Assembly (NCBI RefSeq): GCF_000283155.1 | Contig: NW_004454163.1 | Location: 26,720,198 to 26,784,197 of the forward strand | Direction: 5' to 3' | DNA length: 64,000 bases | Origin: Ceratotherium simum simum | Taxonomy: Eukaryota > Chordata > Mammalia > Perissodactyla > Rhinocerotidae | Shown: positions 10,177 to 19,511 of the stretch, one piece after another | How the letters are laid out: every line of letters starts with the position of its first letter | Numbering within the stretch: position 1 is the first letter of the stretch | Program-made: the position numbers and the translations under genes | Notes under the pieces: model-generated | Seen by the model: only the letters and a program-made list of their open reading frames with translations | What the model was told of the DNA's origin: nothing | Database searches by the model: none

Positions 10177-10565
10177 CTTTGGGTAACGTATTACTTTGCT
10201 AGAGCTGCCAAACAAAATACACCAACTGGGGAGCTTAAACAGTAGAAATTTCTCTCTCACGATTCTGGAGGCTAGAGGTCTGACATCAAGGTGTCCACAG
10301 GGTTGGTTTGTCCTGAGGCCTCCCTCCCTGGCTTGCAGACGGCCATCTTCTCCTGTGTCTTCGCATGGTTTTTCCTGTGTGTGTGCCCATCCTTCGTCTC
10401 TCTTCCTCCTCCCATAAGGACACCACTCCTATTGGATTAGATCCCCACCCAGATGACCTCACTTAACCTTAACTACCTCCTTAAAGGCCCTATCTTCACA
10501 TATAGTCACATTGGGCTTTAGGGCTTCAACATATGAATTTTGAGTGCACACAGTTCAGCACCTAA
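10177..10565 (-). mobile_element. MaLR LTR (MST/MLT1 type)
   Basis: Reverse complement of a MaLR LTR: GAGCTTAAACAGTAGAAATT, CACGATTCTGGAGGCTAGAG, TGGCTTGCAGACGGCCATCT, ATAAGGACACCACTCCTATT and GCTTCAACATATGAATTTTG follow in the family's reversed order. About 390 bp, near full length. A sense copy of a similar LTR is at 16312-16693. Confidence 0.9.
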
Positions 10566-10755
10566 CAAGTAATATAATTCTGCACTTTATCTCCACCTGT
10601 CCAGGCCCCCCCACCATAGCTGATTAAACACCTGACCTGGGCTGGGTCTCCTGGGAGTTTGGAATTGGGCACAGATGCTGGCTGTCTTTGCCAGTTGCTT
10701 CACTGGGAGAGAAGTAAAACTCAGTTGGGGCAGGTGTAGTCGGCAGGTCCACATA
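10566..10755. other. Short unassigned spacer
   Basis: No recognised feature. It ends in a CAACAACAGCAGCAG-type patch (10757-10775). Confidence 0.4.
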
Positions 10756-10775
10756 ACAACAACAGCAGCAGCAGT

Positions 10776-10940
10776 GGCATAATGCAGTACGTGGCAGGCA
10801 CTGTTCTAAGTGTTTTATAGGTAAAATTTTCTTTAATTCTCACAATAACCCTATGATGTATCATTATCATCCCATTTACAGTTATGGAAAGAAAAGACAA
10901 AGAAGTTGAATAATTGACCCAAAATCATCCAACTAGAATG
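10776..10940 (+). repeat. MIR-like fragment
   Basis: CAGGCACTGTTCTAAGTGTT, CTCACAATAACCCTATGATG and a CCCATTTACAG motif followed by GACCCAAAATCATCCAACTA. This is the typical order of the 'caggcactgttctaagtgc ... cccattttacag ... aaggtcacacagc' group of mammalian-wide SINE fragments. Confidence 0.7.
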
Positions 10941-11031
10941 TTAGCTTTACTTAAAGAAACAGAGAAAAATATGAGAGAGAGAGATTAAGAAGATTCACAG
11001 AAACCAGCAAAGGGAAGAATTTATGCAATCA

Positions 11032-11245
11032 TGGGGCCGGCCCTGTGGCTTGGTGGTTAAGTGCATGCGCTCTGATGCCGGCGGCCCGGGTTCGGATCCT
11101 GGGCGCGCACTGACGCACTGCTTCTCCAGCCACGCTGAGGCCGCGTCCCACATACAGCAACTAGAAGAATGTGCAACTATGACATACAGCTGTCTACTGG
11201 GGCTTTGGGGGAAAAATAAATAAATAAATAAAATTAAAAAAAAAA
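11032..11245 (+). mobile_element. ERE SINE with perfect 17-bp target-site duplication
   Basis: Complete short ERE: GGGGCCGGCCCTGTGGCTTG head, GGCGGCCCGGGTTCGGATCC box region, CATACAGCAACTAGAAGAAT, CTACTGGGGCTTTGGGGGAA and a TAAA/A-rich tail. AAGAATTTATGCAATCA occurs at 11015-11031 and 11246-11262 without mismatch. Perfect duplications and little body divergence point to a fairly recent insertion. Confidence 0.97.
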
Positions 11246-11519
11246 AAGAATTTATGCAATCAAATCAGAGAAAGAAAAAGACAGCTAGGTAGACATTGGT
11301 CTTCCATTTTAAGTTGAGGAAATGGGTATTCAAAATTGTAATAATCTGAGTAATAATGAGACAGTTGTATTTATAAGCTGGTGAGAACTGCATGTACCTG
11401 ATGATGTGCGCAATTCCCAACACAGAATAAACAATAAATGGATGATAATGATGCTGATACTATTATTTTCCACTCTTCTTGAAAGCAAACACATTGGTTT
11501 AAACTTGAGAATCAGAAAA

Positions 11520-12340
11520 GTTAGGCGTATAGTCATTCATTTGACAAATACTGAGTATGAACTCTGTGCTGGGCCCTGGGCTAAGGAGTGGGAACAGGCC
11601 AGTGAGGAAGACTGACCTGTTCTCTGTGCCCCTGGAGCTCAGCATCTAGCCTAGAGGGAGACAGAGAAGAAGACGGGCAATGACACCTTAGTGTGAGAAG
11701 TGCTATGGCGGTGGGATGTGGCACCTTCCAGACTTTGGGAATCATGGGAAAGCCCCCCGGTGGAAACAACTTCCATTATGTGCTTCGAAAGACATGTAGA
11801 ATTTCACTTATTTGTTCATTTAATTGGTGTTTGTTTATCAAGGACCTTTTAAGTCCAAGACGTTATGCTAAAGCCAGGAATGCAATGACAGAGAAATATG
11901 CAACCCTGCCCTCATGGGACTTACAATGTATCGGGGTAGACAAATACTAAATAAATAATTATACCAAGAGTGGGTGAGAGAGAGGAGAATGCTCCAGTCA
12001 GCAGGACAGCAGAGGCAGAGGCCTAGGGCTGAGGGAGAGTCTGCTGGAAGGTTCTGTTGAGGGTGGTGAGAGATGAGGCTGAAGAAACCACAAGGTCCAG
12101 ATCACCACCCGCTCCTAAGGCATTGTGGAGTCTGGGGTTTATCCCACCGCAGTGGAGATCCCCTGCAGGGAGTGATCAGAACTTCGCTGGAGCTGTTCTG
12201 TGGGTGCTGGATTGGAGGAGGCAGGCCTAGAGGCGAGGAGTCCAGTAGGGAGACTGTTGTCACAGGCCAGGTAAGAAGTGATGGTGGTCTGGACCAGCGC
12301 AGTGGCTATGCTGTAGAGAAGGGGATGGATAGGAAGTATA
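11520..12340 (-). mobile_element. L2 fragments, antisense
   Basis: Two overlapping-type remnants of L2 read backwards. 11520-11720 has TGTGCTGGGCCCTGGGCTAA and a purine-rich stretch. 11790-12340 has CCTGCCCTCATGGGACTTAC, then CTGGATTGGAGGAGGCAGG, GTAGGGAGACTGTTGTCACA and GAAGTGATGGTGGTCTGGAC, which mirror L2 sense pieces for LVQATIISR-type RT-tail sequence. Edges are approximate. The 141-codon frame at 12073-12498 falls largely in this L2 and is not a gene. Confidence 0.65.
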
Positions 12341-12384
12341 CTCAGGCTCTAGAGAATGATCTCCCCATTCCATTCTTCTGTAAG

Positions 12385-12465
12385 AAGGGATTCTTCCTCC
12401 TCCTCCTCTTTCAACTCCTCCCCTTCCTTTCCCTTCCTCTCCTCCTTCTACCTCATAGCATTCAA
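12385..12465. repeat. CT-rich low-complexity tract
   Basis: Pyrimidine-rich (CTCCTCCTC, CTTTCCCTTCC units). It makes a Ser/Leu/Pro-rich tail in the open frame crossing it. Confidence 0.8.
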
Positions 12466-12704
12466 GAGAAAAAAGGTTCCCATGTTGCCCCAGTCTGAGA
12501 AGCAAAAGATTTTGTCCCTCCCTCCTGAGCCAGGAACAGACAGACTCCTATCTCCCCCTCTGGCAATGAGAAGAGCTTCCTTTTTGCTTTAGTCCCCCCT
12601 CCCCCAACAAGAGCATCAGGTCAGGGAGGGGCAGGAGCAAGTCTTGTGGATGCAGCCTTTACTGTGACCCCCCCACCCCTGAAACGAATGGGTACACTCG
12701 GAGA

Positions 12705-12845
12705 GGAAGGTAGGGGAGCTCTGGGCTGGCAGTTGAGAGACCTGGGTTTTATTCCCAACGATACCACAGGTCTCCTTGAGCAGGTCTCAACAACTTTCCT
12801 ATGCCTCAGTTTCCTCCTTGGTGAAGCCAGAGGGCAGGTTAAAAT
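12705..12845 (+). repeat. MIR SINE
   Basis: GAGAGACCTGGGTTTTATTC, then CTTGAGCAGGTCTCAACAAC and TATGCCTCAGTTTCCTCCTT: the MIR core order (gacctgggttc, cttgggcaagtc, cctcagtttcctc). Confidence 0.8.
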
Positions 12846-13870
12846 CCTGTAACCTGTAAGCTAGGTTTCAGAATGGCATTCACAGAAAAGAAAGTCTTTT
12901 CAGAAGCTGTGTTTACTTTCGGGTTTGATAAAAGAACATAAAAGGCTCTGATTGGCACTATCTAAATATTTGTTCCAGAACTGATATTTGCATTTAGGGT
13001 GAAATGAACTGATACACATTATTTATGATTAACTCTGATGCTCAGGAGAAGGGGCATAATATACTGAGTTAGAAGGCAATTAAATCAGCCCGATCATGAG
13101 TAAAATAAAGCCCTTGCTATCAGCTCTGCCTCCTACTCACTAACTCTATCTCCATCTTGCTTGTACGTTTTCATGTGGCTTTAAAAACCTATTCCCAACG
13201 CTTTTAAAGGTTTTACAACCTCTGGGGAAAAAATGCATGCGATTGAAGTACACAGTGAACAGTAAACATCAATTGCCCTCCAATGAAAAGCTAATGGTCT
13301 TGGAGAATAGTCTACAATGGATTCCACTTAGCAGCTAATATTCTCCTCCTAATGGTCAATTTCACTTTCAGAAATAAGGATCAAGGCAAATGACCTAAAA
13401 TTTTTTTAAAGAACAAAGAGTACAATAAATGGACTGCAAATTGCTTCTTTCTCTATAAGCAGCATTCTCAGGGGTAAAATTTCAAATTGCTAATGGCCAG
13501 AATATTGGACAAATGAGGATTTTCCTACTAAGGGACCAGAGGTGACAAAAGAGAATGGCTCTCACAAAGAGAGGGCTGGAAGCTAGGAAAATTAAATCCT
13601 TGGGTCTGTGGCAAGATTGGAGCTGTGAAAATGGTAAGGATCGGAAAATTGTCTAGCCCTCTCTGCATTAGCCTGGGAAGGAGCTGTCTGACTGCTTGCT
13701 GCTTGTTCTAATGGTATATTGCGACAGAATCAGGTACCCTACTGCAACCAAATTTAACAAGATCCACAAACCTTCCAGGTAAAATACATAAAAATCACTT
13801 TTTTTGCACTTTGATCTTATGAATACTTCTGAAGTACCATCTGAGTCATGATGGTAAATAGCCAAAACTA
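12846..13870. other. Unassigned stretch
   Basis: About 1 kb, AT-rich, with no repeat family or gene I recognise. The open frames are short and random-looking. Confidence 0.45.
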
Positions 13871-14018
13871 ATTTAATGACATGTGAAGTGATTAAATCCT
13901 ATATCAAAAGGAATCCTTAAAAAAGAAATAACTAGAATGGGAAAATCAAAGCATCATGAAAACACTATAGAGCTAGAAACGACTGCGAGATCATTTTATG
14001 GACAAAGGAGCTGCAACC
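13871..14018 (+). repeat. Inverted repeat, left arm (148 bp)
   Basis: This arm begins ATTTAATGACATGTGAAGTG and ends GACAAAGGAGCTGCAACC. It pairs with the reverse complement of 14542-14689 over the same 148 bases without gaps. I count about 12 mismatches, near 92 % identity. It abuts L2 sequence at 14019. Confidence 0.93.
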
Positions 14019-14408
14019 CAGGTTTTGGCCTGCAATTTCCCTCCTTTTCTCCTTGAATCATTAATTCCTCCTTTCTACTGCATTTCTTTGAACCTAGGTA
14101 AAAAATTCTCCCTTTTTCCTACGTCCTACTCCAGCTACGTCTCATTTTTCTGTTCTCCTTTACATCAAAGCTTCTCCAAAGACTTGCCATACTTCCTGTC
14201 TTGACTGCTATCCTCCATTCTCTCTTATACCTATTGTACCTACTTCACTCAGGTGTTGGACCCCCCTCCCCGAACTCCATCAAAATCACTCTCGTCAAAT
14301 CTACTCGCCAACCATGAGTCCTCATCTTATTGACAAATCAGGAGCATTTCAACCAGTTGATCACCATCTCCTTCCTGAACTGCTCTCTTCACTTGGTTTT
14401 TGTGATGC
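14019..14408 (+). mobile_element. L2 fragment (part 1)
   Basis: Reads as sense L2 upstream of the reverse-transcriptase core: CTTCTCCAAAGACTTGCCAT, ATCCTCCATTCTCTCTTATA, GAGTCCTCATCTTATTGACA, AACCAGTTGATCACCATCTC and CTCTTCACTTGGTTTTTGTG match L2 order. It stops near 14408 and resumes at about 14998, so 590 bp including the right inverted arm were inserted. Confidence 0.75.
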
Positions 14409-14541
14409 CCATTGCAGAGTCGGACAGATGTCCCCCAAAGACTCATGCTTCCTTTTCCATTAAGAAAAGGGATGCAGCTGCTCAGCGAGGCACGACAGTT
14501 CCCAGACGCTTTTTCCACCTAGATAGGGAAAGGTAGGCAAA

Positions 14542-14689
14542 GGTTGCAGCTCCTTTGTCCATAAAAGGATCTCACAGTTGTTTCTAGCTCTATAATATTT
14601 CCATGATGCTTTGATTTTCCCGTTCTAGTTATTCCTTTGTTAAGGATTCCTTTTGATATAACATTTAATCATTTCACATGTCATTAAAT
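14542..14689 (-). repeat. Inverted repeat, right arm (148 bp)
   Basis: Begins GGTTGCAGCTCCTTTGTCCA and ends CACATGTCATTAAAT, the reverse complement of the left arm at 13871-14018. The arms are separated by a 523-bp spacer containing L2. A transcript through it could form a long hairpin. Confidence 0.93.
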
Positions 14690-14997
14690 GTAGGGGCACA
14701 AACTAGTTCTTGAAATAGAATATGAACAGAAGTGATGAGTGTCGCTCCCTGGCTAAGCTTGATGTGAAGTGCCTTCTTTACCCTGCTCTTCCCTATCCGG
14801 CGGTGGGTGGATGCCCAGGGTAACCTTAGAGGCCACTTGTTGCAGGTGACAAAGTATCTGTCAGCCTGGGCCCCTGAATGACTGTGTGGAGCAGAGCCCC
14901 TTTGATGCCAGTCAGGAACGTTGCTATGGACTTTATGTGAATGAGACACAAAAGTTGGAGATGGAAACAGTTGTGAGTTAAGCTGCTCCTACTCACT
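14690..14997 (+). mobile_element. Probable LTR-derived remnant inside L2
   Basis: Contains CCTGAATGACTGTGTGGAGC, AGAGCCCCTTTGATGCCAG and GACTTTATGTGAATGAGACA. These resemble the 3' part of mammalian ERV LTRs in which such a stretch precedes AATAAAC and GTTAAGCCACTGA. The identification is weak. What is clear is that this DNA separates two L2 segments. Confidence 0.35.
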
Positions 14998-15290
14998 GGT
15001 CCCTCCACTCCAACTTCCTTTACTGCTCTTGCTCTTCTTCCAGACCTCTAAACGTGCAGCGCTCCCAGGCTCAGTCCCGGGACCTCTCTCTTCTCCATCT
15101 ACACTCACTCCCTTGGTGATTTCATCTAGCCCCACAACTTTAAATACCATCTCTAGACGGACAGCTCCTACCTTTAAATCTCAAACCTTGAATCTCTCCT
15201 GAACTCCAGTTTTACATATCCAATACATGCTGGATCTCTCCACTGGATATCTAATGGGCAGCACAAATGTAACATGTCTAAAACTTGTGG
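14998..15290 (+). mobile_element. L2 fragment (part 2, reverse-transcriptase region)
   Basis: Contains GACCTCTAAACGTGCAGCGC, 'CCAGGCTCAGTCCCGGGACC' and CTACACTCACTCCCTTGGTG. Translated with shifts, this corresponds to the conserved PQGS-type region of LINE reverse transcriptases. CACTGGATATCTAATGGGCA follows. It is frameshifted and dead. An ERE SINE interrupts it at about 15290. Confidence 0.85.
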
Positions 15291-15294
15291 CTTG

Positions 15295-15595
15295 GGGCCG
15301 GCCCCGTGGCTTGGCTGTTGGGTGTGCGCGCTCTGCTGCTGGCGGCCCGGGTTTGGATCCCGGGCGCGCACCGATGCACCGCTTCTCCGGCCATGCTGAG
15401 GCCGCGTCCCACATACAGCAGCTAGAAGGATGTGCAGCTATGACATACGACTGCCTACTGGGGCTTTGGGAGAAAAAAAAGGGGGAAAAAAAAGGAGGAT
15501 CGGCAATGGATGTTAGCCCAGAGCCGGTCTTCTTCAGCAAAAAGAGGAGGATTAGCATGGATGTTAGCTCAGGGCTGATCTTCCTCACAAAAAAT
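15295..15595 (+). mobile_element. ERE SINE, long form with repeated tail unit
   Basis: The head GGGGCCGGCCCCGTGGCTTG and CATACAGCAGCTAGAAGGAT body are followed by two tail blocks, GATGTTAGCCCAGAGCCGGT and GATGTTAGCTCAGGGCTGAT, then a TAAA tail. Flanks AAAACTTGTGGCTT (before) and AAAACTTATGTCTT (after) make a 14-bp duplication with two mismatches. It sits inside the L2. Confidence 0.93.
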
Positions 15596-15612
15596 AAATA
15601 AATAAATAAAAC

Positions 15613-16311
15613 TTATGTCTTGATTTTACCCATCCCCCCAAATCTATTCCTCCTCCAATGTTGCCCATCTTAGTAAATGGAACCAACATTTATTCAGTCA
15701 CTCAGACCAAAAACTTAGGAATCATTCTAGACTCCTGTCTTTCTCACATTCCCCTTTCAATCCATCGAGATCAAAATCCTGTCAGTTCAAGCATTTAAGA
15801 ATTTCTTACGTCTACCCATTTATTACTAACTTCACCACTGTCATTCTAGTCTGAACCACCATCACCTTTCTCCTGGACTTCTGCAAGAGCCTCCTTTTAC
15901 TCATCTCCCTGCTTACATCCTCCTCAGTATTCTATTCTACCAAAAGCAGCCATGGTGATCTTCTTAAATCATTAGTCAGGTTATGTCAATTTCCTGTGAA
16001 AAACTCTCTACTGGTTTTTCATCACATATAAAATAAAGTCTAGCATCCTTTACTATGATATATAAGGCTCTACATGACCTGGCCCTTACCAAACTTGGAC
16101 TGCATCCCCTACCAACCCACCCTCCACCCTTTCATTCAGCTCCCCTCACCCTGGCTTCCTCCTGATCTTCACCCCAAGGGGCGTGCCACTTGCTTGGAGA
16201 CTTTGCACTTACTCTTCCCTCTACCTGGAACATTATTCTTGCACTCAGTTCCCTTCAACAGACTTGGTTTTGGTTTTGTTTTCTCCTCATCAAAACTTCC
16301 ATCTTCCCTCC
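15613..16311 (+). mobile_element. L2 fragment (part 3)
   Basis: Continues L2: AGTAAATGGAACCAACATTT, CAGACCAAAAACTTAGGAAT, CATTCTAGTCTGAACCACCA, AGCAGCCATGGTGATCTTCT, AAGGCTCTACATGACCTGGC and GGAGACTTTGCACTTACTCT, all in L2 3' order. It is cut by the MaLR LTR at 16312. Confidence 0.88.
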
Positions 16312-16693
16312 TGTTACAGACTGAATTGTGCCCCCCCAAATTCATATGTTGAAGTCCTAACCCCCGATGTGCCAGTATTTGGAGATAGGCCCTTTAAGGA
16401 GGTAATTAAGGTTAAATGAGTTTGTCTGGGTGGGGCTCTAATCCAATAGGATTGACTTCCTTATAAGAAGAGGAAGAGACACCAGGGATGGGCACACACA
16501 GAGGAAAGACCATGTGAGGACACAGGAGAAGGCAGCCATCTGCAAGCCAAGGAGAGAGACCTCTGGAGAAACCAAATCTGTGGACACCTTGATGTCAGAC
16601 CTCCAGCCTTCACAACTGTGAGAGAGAAATTTCTGTTGTTTAAGTCCCTGAGTCTGTGGTGTCTTGTTCTGGCAGCCCCAGCTGACTAATACA
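16312..16693 (+). mobile_element. MaLR LTR (MST/MLT1 type), full length
   Basis: TGTTACAGACTGAATTGTGC to GACTAATACA, 382 bp. It has the family landmarks AATTCATATGTTGAAGTCCT, CCTTATAAGAAGAGGAAGAG, CATCTGCAAGCCAAGGAGAG, GTGAGAGAGAAATTTCTGTT and GTTTAAGTCCCTGAGTCTG. It lies within the L2, flanked by CCTCC and GCTCC (4 of 5 bases). Confidence 0.95.
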
Positions 16694-17350
16694 GCTCCCC
16701 TCTGCTTTCTCCAATGTGTCAGCTCCCTCTACTCTTGATTTCCTTCCTTACCCAAATTAGTCTCTATGGATCATCACTTTAACCACTTTCTTTTCAATAT
16801 CTTCAACTTCCTTTCCCCCTTGTTCTTTCATTTGACCAGTTCTGAAAAAAAACCCAAATCTGAAATTCAGTAAGTTGCCGTCTTCTCACCAACCCAAAGA
16901 CAGTGATTTTGTAGCAAATTTCCTGTGCTTAAAACCTTCAGAGGCTCTCCAATGCCTCAGAATAAGGTGCCAATTCAACATGGCTATAAGGCTCTTTGAG
17001 ATCTGGCCTTGCTCCAGCTCTGTGCCTCACTTTGTTTTCTCCACTTCAGCTCTACCATACCCAGATCTTTGCATATTCTTTATACCTACCTGGAAGTCCT
17101 TTCTCCTGGCTAATGCTTACTCTTCTTTATATAAACATCATTTCCTCCTTAGTTTCTCTCCTGGAGGTTCTATACTCTTCCCCCCAAGTCTATCCCCACT
17201 TCCAATCTCTGCGTCATAGAACTTGTCACTTTTAGGAAATGATTTACCTCTTCCATATACACTGAGAACCAAAGAGGGCAGGTGCCTTGTCTGTTCATCA
17301 TACTCCCATTTCTAGTACAGATTCTTGACCATAGAAAGACTTAATGAATA
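16694..17350 (+). mobile_element. L2 fragments (3' end)
   Basis: More L2-like sequence after the MaLR. A second L2 segment from about 16860 has AACCTTCAGAGGCTCTCCAA, AAGGCTCTTTGAGATCTGGC and GAGGGCAGGTGCCTTGTCTG, the L2 3' end. The second segment repeats a part of L2 also present at 16050-16200, so two L2 copies may be abutted here. Confidence 0.75.
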
Positions 17351-17359
17351 TTAGTTGAG

Positions 17360-17417
17360 GGAAGGAAGGAAGAAAAGAAGGAGGGAAGGAAGGAAGGATG
17401 GAAGGAAGGAAGGAAGG
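17360..17417. repeat. (GGAA)n microsatellite
   Basis: Imperfect GGAA/GAAG units follow the L2 3' end, which commonly ends in a short tandem motif. Confidence 0.95.
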
Positions 17418-17734
17418 TGTATAGGAGGGTAAGTGTTTCCTCAATGTTTTAACCAAAATCTGGCATTCAAAAAATTGCACATTATTTTCTTAATAGTTAT
17501 GTTCTGCTTCCTTTTGGAGAAACCCAGTAGAGCGGACACACAGAAAGCTATTTTGAGAAAAATGCTGATGAGCAACTGGAGGCTTGATGTCAGCACTAGA
17601 CTCCTTAGTCAGAAAAAGCAAACTAGCCGTTGCTATTCCCATCACTATGCTGCACAAAAAAAATGTAGGTGTCGCTGGGCTTTACACGCAAGGCCAACCG
17701 GGATGTGATAAACCTGTGGACTGTGTTTGGAATA

Positions 17735-17893
17735 CTTCAGATTATGTCCCAGGACAGGATCCCAGAAATGGAACTATCGAGTCAATGTGTATAGACATTT
17801 CTAAGACATTTTGCCAAATTGCTTCATTGAAGGAGCGGCATGACTAGATTTCAATATTTATAAGATGGCTGCTAGTGACTATTTGAAGAGGTG
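17735..17893 (-). repeat. Diverged direct repeat, copy 1
   Basis: AGGATCCCAGAAATGGAACT, ACATTTCTAAGACATTTTGC and TATTTATAAGATGGCTGCTA recur at 18899-19060 in the same order and orientation, by eye about 80 % identical. It looks like an old L1 3' end read backwards (the 'cctagaagtggaattgctgggt' region). Confidence 0.7.
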
Positions 17894-17999
17894 TAAATTG
17901 TTTCCATATTGGGCCTTTTGGAATCAAGCATCCTCTCCCATGTCCCCTCCAAAAAGTTTAGAAAAGAGATATTCATATATTGGTTTACGAATTCGTTGA

Positions 18000-18420
18000 G
18001 CACCTACTGAGTTGTGTGCTAAGAATAAAGGTAGAAAAAGCACAGACCCTGCTCAAGGGACCAAAAGTCTAGAAACAGGCAATCAGACAAGAAAATAGAA
18101 AATTACAATGTGATGTTAATGTTATGTTAGAGGTAAGCATAGGCTGTTATGGAGGCAAGGCGGGGCCCCTAACCCAGGCGGTGGTAGTAAGGGAAGGTTT
18201 CCCAGAAATAATGACACCAGAGCTTAGTCTTGAAAGGGGAACAGGAATTATGAGGGTGGTTGAGGGCATTCTCGTCAAGAACTCAGAGGGCAGCAGGAAT
18301 GCAGAGAGCAGATCAGCAAGGCTGGAGAGTAGGGTGTGAGTTTCAGAAAGGAAGCTGGTTGTTGGCAGGGCTCAGGTCACACCCAGCAGGCATAACAGAT
18401 TAAGGTCAGAATTTGTCTAG
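18000..18420 (-). mobile_element. Old L2-like remnant, antisense
   Basis: GAGCACCTACTGAGTTGTGT, AGACCCTGCTCAAGGGACC, AACAGGCAATCAGACAAG and GGAAGGTTTCCCAGAAATAA follow the reversed order of an L2-type 3' region. Strongly diverged. Confidence 0.5.
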
Positions 18421-18539
18421 AAGGCAATACTGAGCCAATGGAAAATTTAACCAATAATCCAATACTACACAATTCCTGTCGTTCAAGCAATGGTTATTAA
18501 ATAAACTTGAAAAAAAAACTTGAAGATAAAAATTAATTC

Positions 18540-19060
18540 CCTACATCACTGCTATGCAAGTCAACCACTTTTCCATTTTGATCTATTTCCTTTAAACTTC
18601 CTTTCCTTATGAAGCTCTTTGTTTTACGTAGTTGCCATCACAGGCTACATTCAAATTTATATACTGCTTTTTTTTACTTCGCATAACTGAAGCAATTTTC
18701 CACATGATTTCAAACTCTTTGTTAATATCTTTTTAAATGGTTACGTAATATTTCATTGAGTCGATTTGCCATAATTTACTTAACCATTCGCCAATTACTT
18801 GACCATTCTTTTATTGAACTATTCTGTGTTTTTCTCTATTAGGAATAATGGTGCAATAAACATCTTTGTTCATAAAGGATTTCTTTTCAAAAATGTTCAG
18901 ATTATTTCCTTAGGATAGGATCCCAGAAATAGAATTATCGGATCAACTTAGACATTTCTAAGGCATTTTGCCAAATTACATCACTGAAGGCGTGGAACAA
19001 CCAGATTTTAATATTTATAAGATGGCTGTTAGTGACTTCTTTGAAGAGGTGTAAATTGCT
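18540..19060 (-). mobile_element. Old L1 3' region, antisense (contains direct repeat copy 2)
   Basis: AATATTTCATTGAGTCGATT, 'AATAATGGTGCAATAAACAT' and CTTAGGATAGGATCCCAGAA resemble the reversed L1M landmark series (stretch at the target-end 'ttccattgtatgg', 'gctgcaataaacat', 'aggagtggaattgctgg'). The segment 18899-19060 is the second copy of the direct repeat at 17735. Confidence 0.5.
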
Positions 19061-19239
19061 TCCAAGCAACCAATGGCCATGGCTAAACTAGAAGGAAAGA
19101 GAAATATTTTTTCGGTGGGGGGAATTGTTTTCAGATGTTCTCAAGCTGCCTGTCATTGGAAATATTTAAGCCCTCCCCCCATCTCCATGGGCTCCTGACT
19201 GCATAAGAAATGACTCCTATTCTAGGTGGAAAGAGGATC

Positions 19240-19367
19240 CACATCAGTATTTCCCAAACCAGCCTGCCCATCAGAACCATTTAAAGGGCTCTTAAAAGTT
19301 AGAGTCTAGATTCTGAGGCTCCACCCCAGACCTGCCTACTTAGATCCTGCACACTGGCTCTTAGGAA
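19240..19367. mobile_element. MER5-type hAT MITE fragment
   Basis: CCTGCCCATCAGAACCATTT, then GATTCTGAGGCTCCACCCCA and CAGACCTGCC match the middle of MER5-like elements (cacctgggaac ... gccccaccccagacc). Confidence 0.6.
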
Positions 19368-19511
19368 ACTCACAGCTACACGCCCCTCCAGCCATGATTC
19401 CAACATGGCTCCCAACTATAATTTCACGACATTATGGGTACTCACAGCTACACGCCCCTCCAGCCATGATTTCAACATGGCTCCCAACTATAATTTCACG
19501 ACATTATGGGT
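19368..19511. repeat. 72-bp tandem duplication
   Basis: Two head-to-tail copies, 19368-19439 and 19440-19511, each from ACTCACAGCTACACGCCCCT to CACGACATTATGGGT. They differ at one base (GATTCC against GATTTC), so the duplication is young. The unit contains no repeat family I recognise. Confidence 0.98.

Noticed and set aside
12073..12498. 141-codon open frame
   Set aside because: Mostly inside an antisense L2 and a CT-rich tract. No domain.
15227..15601. 124-codon open frame and its minus-strand partner of 135 codons
   Set aside because: Both lie across an ERE SINE. Similar peptides appear wherever an ERE occurs (11023, 31200, 41250).
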